Source: JAKBCQ01 sp021807585
GTDB lineage: Bacteria; Planctomycetota; Planctomycetia; Isosphaerales; Isosphaeraceae
Direction of reading: 5' to 3'
DNA: 26,203 nt
Assembly (NCBI GenBank): GCA_027325115.1
Contig: DAHWFG010000157.1
Location: forward strand, 1-26,203
Both the position numbers and the translations under genes were made by a program. Under the pieces are notes generated by a model. The model was not told the origin of the DNA. It did not search any database and worked only from the letters and a program-made list of their open reading frames with translations. Each line of letters starts with the position of its first letter. Within the stretch, counting starts at the first letter, position 1. Positions 24,096-26,203 of the stretch are shown here, in pieces.

Positions 24096-25091
24096 TTATC
24101 GTCCTGATTCCAGTCGATCCGCGAGCGAAGCGACATATTGAGGATCGATCTCGGTCGTAAGCCAACAGCGTGCAACGCTTTCCGACGCGACCGCGGTCGT
24201 ACAAGTTCCTCCGAATGGATCGAAAACGAGATCTCCAGGCTTCGTCAGAAGGTTGATGAAAAACAGAGGCAATTGGATCGGAAATCGAGCGGGATGGAGC
24301 GTCGGGTTGGGACCGAATTCGGGCTCGAAGTGGAGGAGTGTGGAAGGACGAACGAAATCGGGTCCCGCTTGAACCCGCTTACGTCCTTGCCCAGACGGCT
24401 CGTCGACACGTTCATAATTGTGAGCGAGCTTTTTGCGTCGAGCGCGATCCTTCGCATCCCACCTCGCGGGAGCTAGACACTGCTCGGGGTAGAAGCTCCA
24501 ATTCGGCGTTTTAGCGAACTGGAAACAGTACTCGACTGCGTCTTTGAGGAATCGATTGAACCTTCCTGGAGGCGGCGAAGGCTTGCCCCAAACAAAATCC
24601 TCGCAGAACAAAAAGCCCTGATCACGTAATTTAAAAACAAGTTCATACTGGAGCGTTCCTCGTTCGTCACCGTGACGCTTGGAGCGGTAATTGAGGACGA
24701 AACTTCCGTGCGGTTTGAGTGTCCTGAGAATCTCATTCGTGACTTCGAGAAAGAAGCCCTCGTACCACGATCGATCGTACCGTTCGCCGTTGCCGTACTT
24801 GGGCTGACCGTCATATGGCGGCGAGGTGACGACGAGGTCGAATGTTTCGTCTGGGATCATTTTTAAGATCGAGAGGCAATCGTCGACGACGACCGCGCCC
24901 CGATTCGTCCGATGAGCGGCGGCTTCGAGCACATGTAGCGGGATCTGATGACGATCAAGTAAGATCGTTCCCGATTCCTGGTCTTCGCGAGACGGATGAC
25001 ATGCGATGTTCACGATCGATTTGGAGTCTTCAATCTCGATCGAAGGATCGACGAGGAAATCGAACAGATCGCTTTCGGAACGCTTTTTCAT
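24096..25091 (-). CDS. Site-specific DNA methyltransferase (amino-methyltransferase)
   Basis: This 331-aa enzyme transfers a methyl group from S-adenosylmethionine to an exocyclic amino group in DNA. In numbering from the upstream GTG codon at 25094, VVTSPPYDG around 88-96 is catalytic motif IV (SPPY type, N4-cytosine or N6-adenine), and VFDPFGGTCTT around 290-300 is the AdoMet-binding motif I. HPARFPIQLP precedes it. Motif IV before motif I indicates the beta-class order. I start at ATG 25091, with GGAG 5 nt upstream. It is followed after 14 bp by the endonuclease gene and should protect host DNA from it. A promoter candidate lies at 25155-25184. The target-recognition region between the motifs (about 140-250) gives no clue to the site. 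Confidence 0.9.
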   Translation of the reverse strand: MKKRSESDLFDFLVDPSIEIEDSKSIVNIACHPSREDQESGTILLDRHQIPLHVLEAAAHRTNRGAVVVDDCLSILKMIPDETFDLVVTSPPYDGQPKYGNGERYDRSWYEGFFLEVTNEILRTLKPHGSFVLNYRSKRHGDERGTLQYELVFKLRDQGFLFCEDFVWGKPSPPPGRFNRFLKDAVEYCFQFAKTPNWSFYPEQCLAPARWDAKDRARRKKLAHNYERVDEPSGQGRKRVQAGPDFVRPSTLLHFEPEFGPNPTLHPARFPIQLPLFFINLLTKPGDLVFDPFGGTCTTAVASESVARCWLTTEIDPQYVASLADRLESGR

Positions 25092-25154
25092 CACATCTCC
25101 AGTGAAACAGCGGATCGGCCGAATATCCTAATCCTCCGAGCGACTTTGGTTCGC

Positions 25155-25184
25155 ATTTTAATCGGATGTTCAGGAAAACTGCAA
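25155..25184 (-). promoter_or_regulatory. Candidate promoter of the restriction-modification operon
   Basis: On the minus strand TTGCAG (25184-25179) and TAAAAT (25160-25155) are 18 nt apart, matching 3/6 and 5/6. The leader would be about 55 nt. No obvious C-box pair for a controller protein was seen around it. Confidence 0.35.
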
Positions 25185-25299
25185 CAGTTAGCAAGAGATG
25201 ATGAGAATGAGACCAGCCGACGATTTGGAAAATGGAATGGATAGAAAGAGATCGAATCGGGTTGGCTGACATTGCAGCCATAAGAGCGAGTTAGTGAAT

Positions 25300-25604
25300 C
25301 GAATTGCAACTCTATTTAACGGAATTACTCCGGCTTCGGATCATCATTAATTCGAATCACTACTGATAATAAGCGATTGAATATACACTTTTTTAATATA
25401 TTACTTAATATTATAAATGTTGTCAGCCGTTCAATCTATCGTTCTCGAGGGAATTCTCAATTCCTATATTAATCACCAAGATACATTTCATATGTTTATT
25501 ATATATCAATATCTTATTATACTCATATGAGTATACATGATGTAATTTATATGTTATTTATTAAGAGTTTTATGGTTGTAATGAGCAATAATAATAGTAG
25601 ATTC
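25300..25604. other. Strongly AT-rich intergenic block
   Basis: Compared with the GC-rich chromosome to the left, this stretch is dominated by A and T (for example ACTTTTTTAATATATTA near 25387). It holds no open frame worth calling on either strand. It contains a GGAATT-CTC-AATTCC inverted repeat at 25450-25464 and the 18-bp palindrome at 25518-25535. It separates two minus-strand genes and may be regulatory or a transfer boundary. Confidence 0.6.
25518..25535. promoter_or_regulatory. 18-bp perfect palindrome
   Basis: TATACTCATATGAGTATA is its own reverse complement, centred on CATATG. It lies 70 bp after the stop of the right-edge gene, within the AT-rich block. A perfect 9+9 palindrome without spacer is typical of a homodimeric regulator site. 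A role as cruciform or transcription end is also possible. No matching copy was noticed elsewhere in the window. Confidence 0.5.
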
Positions 25605-26203
25605 TCATTTCGCTTTGTAAAGAAGTTCCTTAAACCCCATCTCTTCAGCCAATATATTGACTACATCTTTACCAAAACTAGTTATAGATGCACTACTAAC
25701 AAATAACGGCTGACGACCCTCCGCACGATATTGTACTTCCACGACACTTGTTTTCAAGATTCCAAGATCGTAAAGGCGCGGACAACTCAGTGCATTCTGC
25801 ATATTCGGGATAATAGCAATCTCGCTTCCATCAAATGGAACGTTATTGAGAAGAAAGTTGACTGAAATCGGATCGAGAGATTCAACGGCTTGTTTTACAT
25901 AATCGCATTTTGTCTGATCAATGATTTGTGCTCGTTCTCGAATCAGGTTTCTTATCAATCTTCGTGATTCTGCAACATCTGCTGGGTCAATATTAAATAC
26001 TCTGAATTGAGTAAGATCGAATATCGATTCGTCCTCGTCCGACCTTAAAATCAATACTTCATCGGGTAACCTCATTAGATGAGCGATGCCCGGTTCCCAC
26101 ATAACATTGGCGTTCCTTTGAGGCCAACATATACCGGACGCATCCGTCATTTGTACTGATGTTATATCAGCGATTACGTATTTAGCATGCGCAATACTAT
26201 CAA
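25605..26203 (-). CDS. TIR-like / nucleoside deoxyribosyltransferase-like protein, 5' end off the window
   Basis: The frame has no stop up to the right edge, so the gene enters from outside; at least 18 codons precede the first visible Met at 26150, giving 199 visible residues. The visible N-terminal part reads DSIAHAKYVIADIT, then RNANVMWEPGIAHLMRLPDEV and FDLTQFRVFNID. This strand-helix pattern (A--VIAD-T...N-NV-WE-GIAH) is typical of the Rossmann-like TIR-like or nucleoside 2-deoxyribosyltransferase-like domains that occur in many defence proteins. The Glu in MWEPG corresponds to the catalytic acid. The C-terminal 110 residues (LIRERAQIID, then SVNFLLNNVPFDG and LYDLGILKTS) look like a winged-helix-type domain. 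It lies beside a restriction-modification pair. Codon use is AT-rich. Full length and any partner genes lie to the right. Confidence 0.6.
   Translation of the reverse strand, partial: DSIAHAKYVIADITSVQMTDASGICWPQRNANVMWEPGIAHLMRLPDEVLILRSDEDESIFDLTQFRVFNIDPADVAESRRLIRNLIRERAQIIDQTKCDYVKQAVESLDPISVNFLLNNVPFDGSEIAIIPNMQNALSCPRLYDLGILKTSVVEVQYRAEGRQPLFVSSASITSFGKDVVNILAEEMGFKELLYKAK

Overview
The window looks like a chromosomal piece from a GC-rich Gram-negative bacterium, most likely a planctomycete. This is inference. It rests on two different clpP genes in tandem behind tig, several secreted or membrane proteins of unknown family, a degenerate inverted repeat whose arms read CGAGCCCGAAGCGC (a word I associate with dispersed planctomycete repeats), and strong enrichment of CGATCG-type words. 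No rRNA, CRISPR array, integrase or transposase was seen.

Positions 1-19557 are mostly ordinary chromosome. A secreted glycoside-hydrolase-like gene runs off the left edge on the minus strand. On the plus strand follow a nucleotidyltransferase/HD protein, a small membrane protein behind a perfect-consensus promoter, a secreted phospholipase-D-like protein, a retropepsin-like secreted protease, an acylphosphatase, an ABC-2 type permease and an ABC exporter-like protein whose ATPase motifs are badly degraded. A minus-strand pxpB-pxpA-pxpC operon (5-oxoprolinase) converges on it. A secreted or membrane protein of unknown function, fabI, a Nudix hydrolase overlapping fabI and a membrane protein then run on the plus strand. 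A clear intrinsic terminator at 16312-16340 closes the minus-strand series tRNA-Gly(GCC), tig, clpP, clpP (protein folding and turnover).

Positions 19558-21073 are gene-poor and repeat-rich. They hold an imperfect 26-bp inverted repeat with related degenerate units, a 16-bp tandem duplication, and a short proline-rich ORF that overlaps another open frame.

Positions 21074-26203 look like a compact defence island with lower GC and different codon use. It contains a RES-domain toxin followed by an Xre/ParS-like antitoxin (reverse of the usual order), a restriction-modification pair on the minus strand, a strongly AT-rich 300-bp gap with an 18-bp perfect palindrome, and a gene entering from the right edge whose visible part resembles a TIR-like / nucleoside 2-deoxyribosyltransferase-like domain. 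The endonuclease carries both an XRE-type helix-turn-helix and a PD-(D/E)XK core. No separate controller gene is visible, so the nuclease may regulate its own module. The two edge genes have been extended from the raw sequence up to the window ends.
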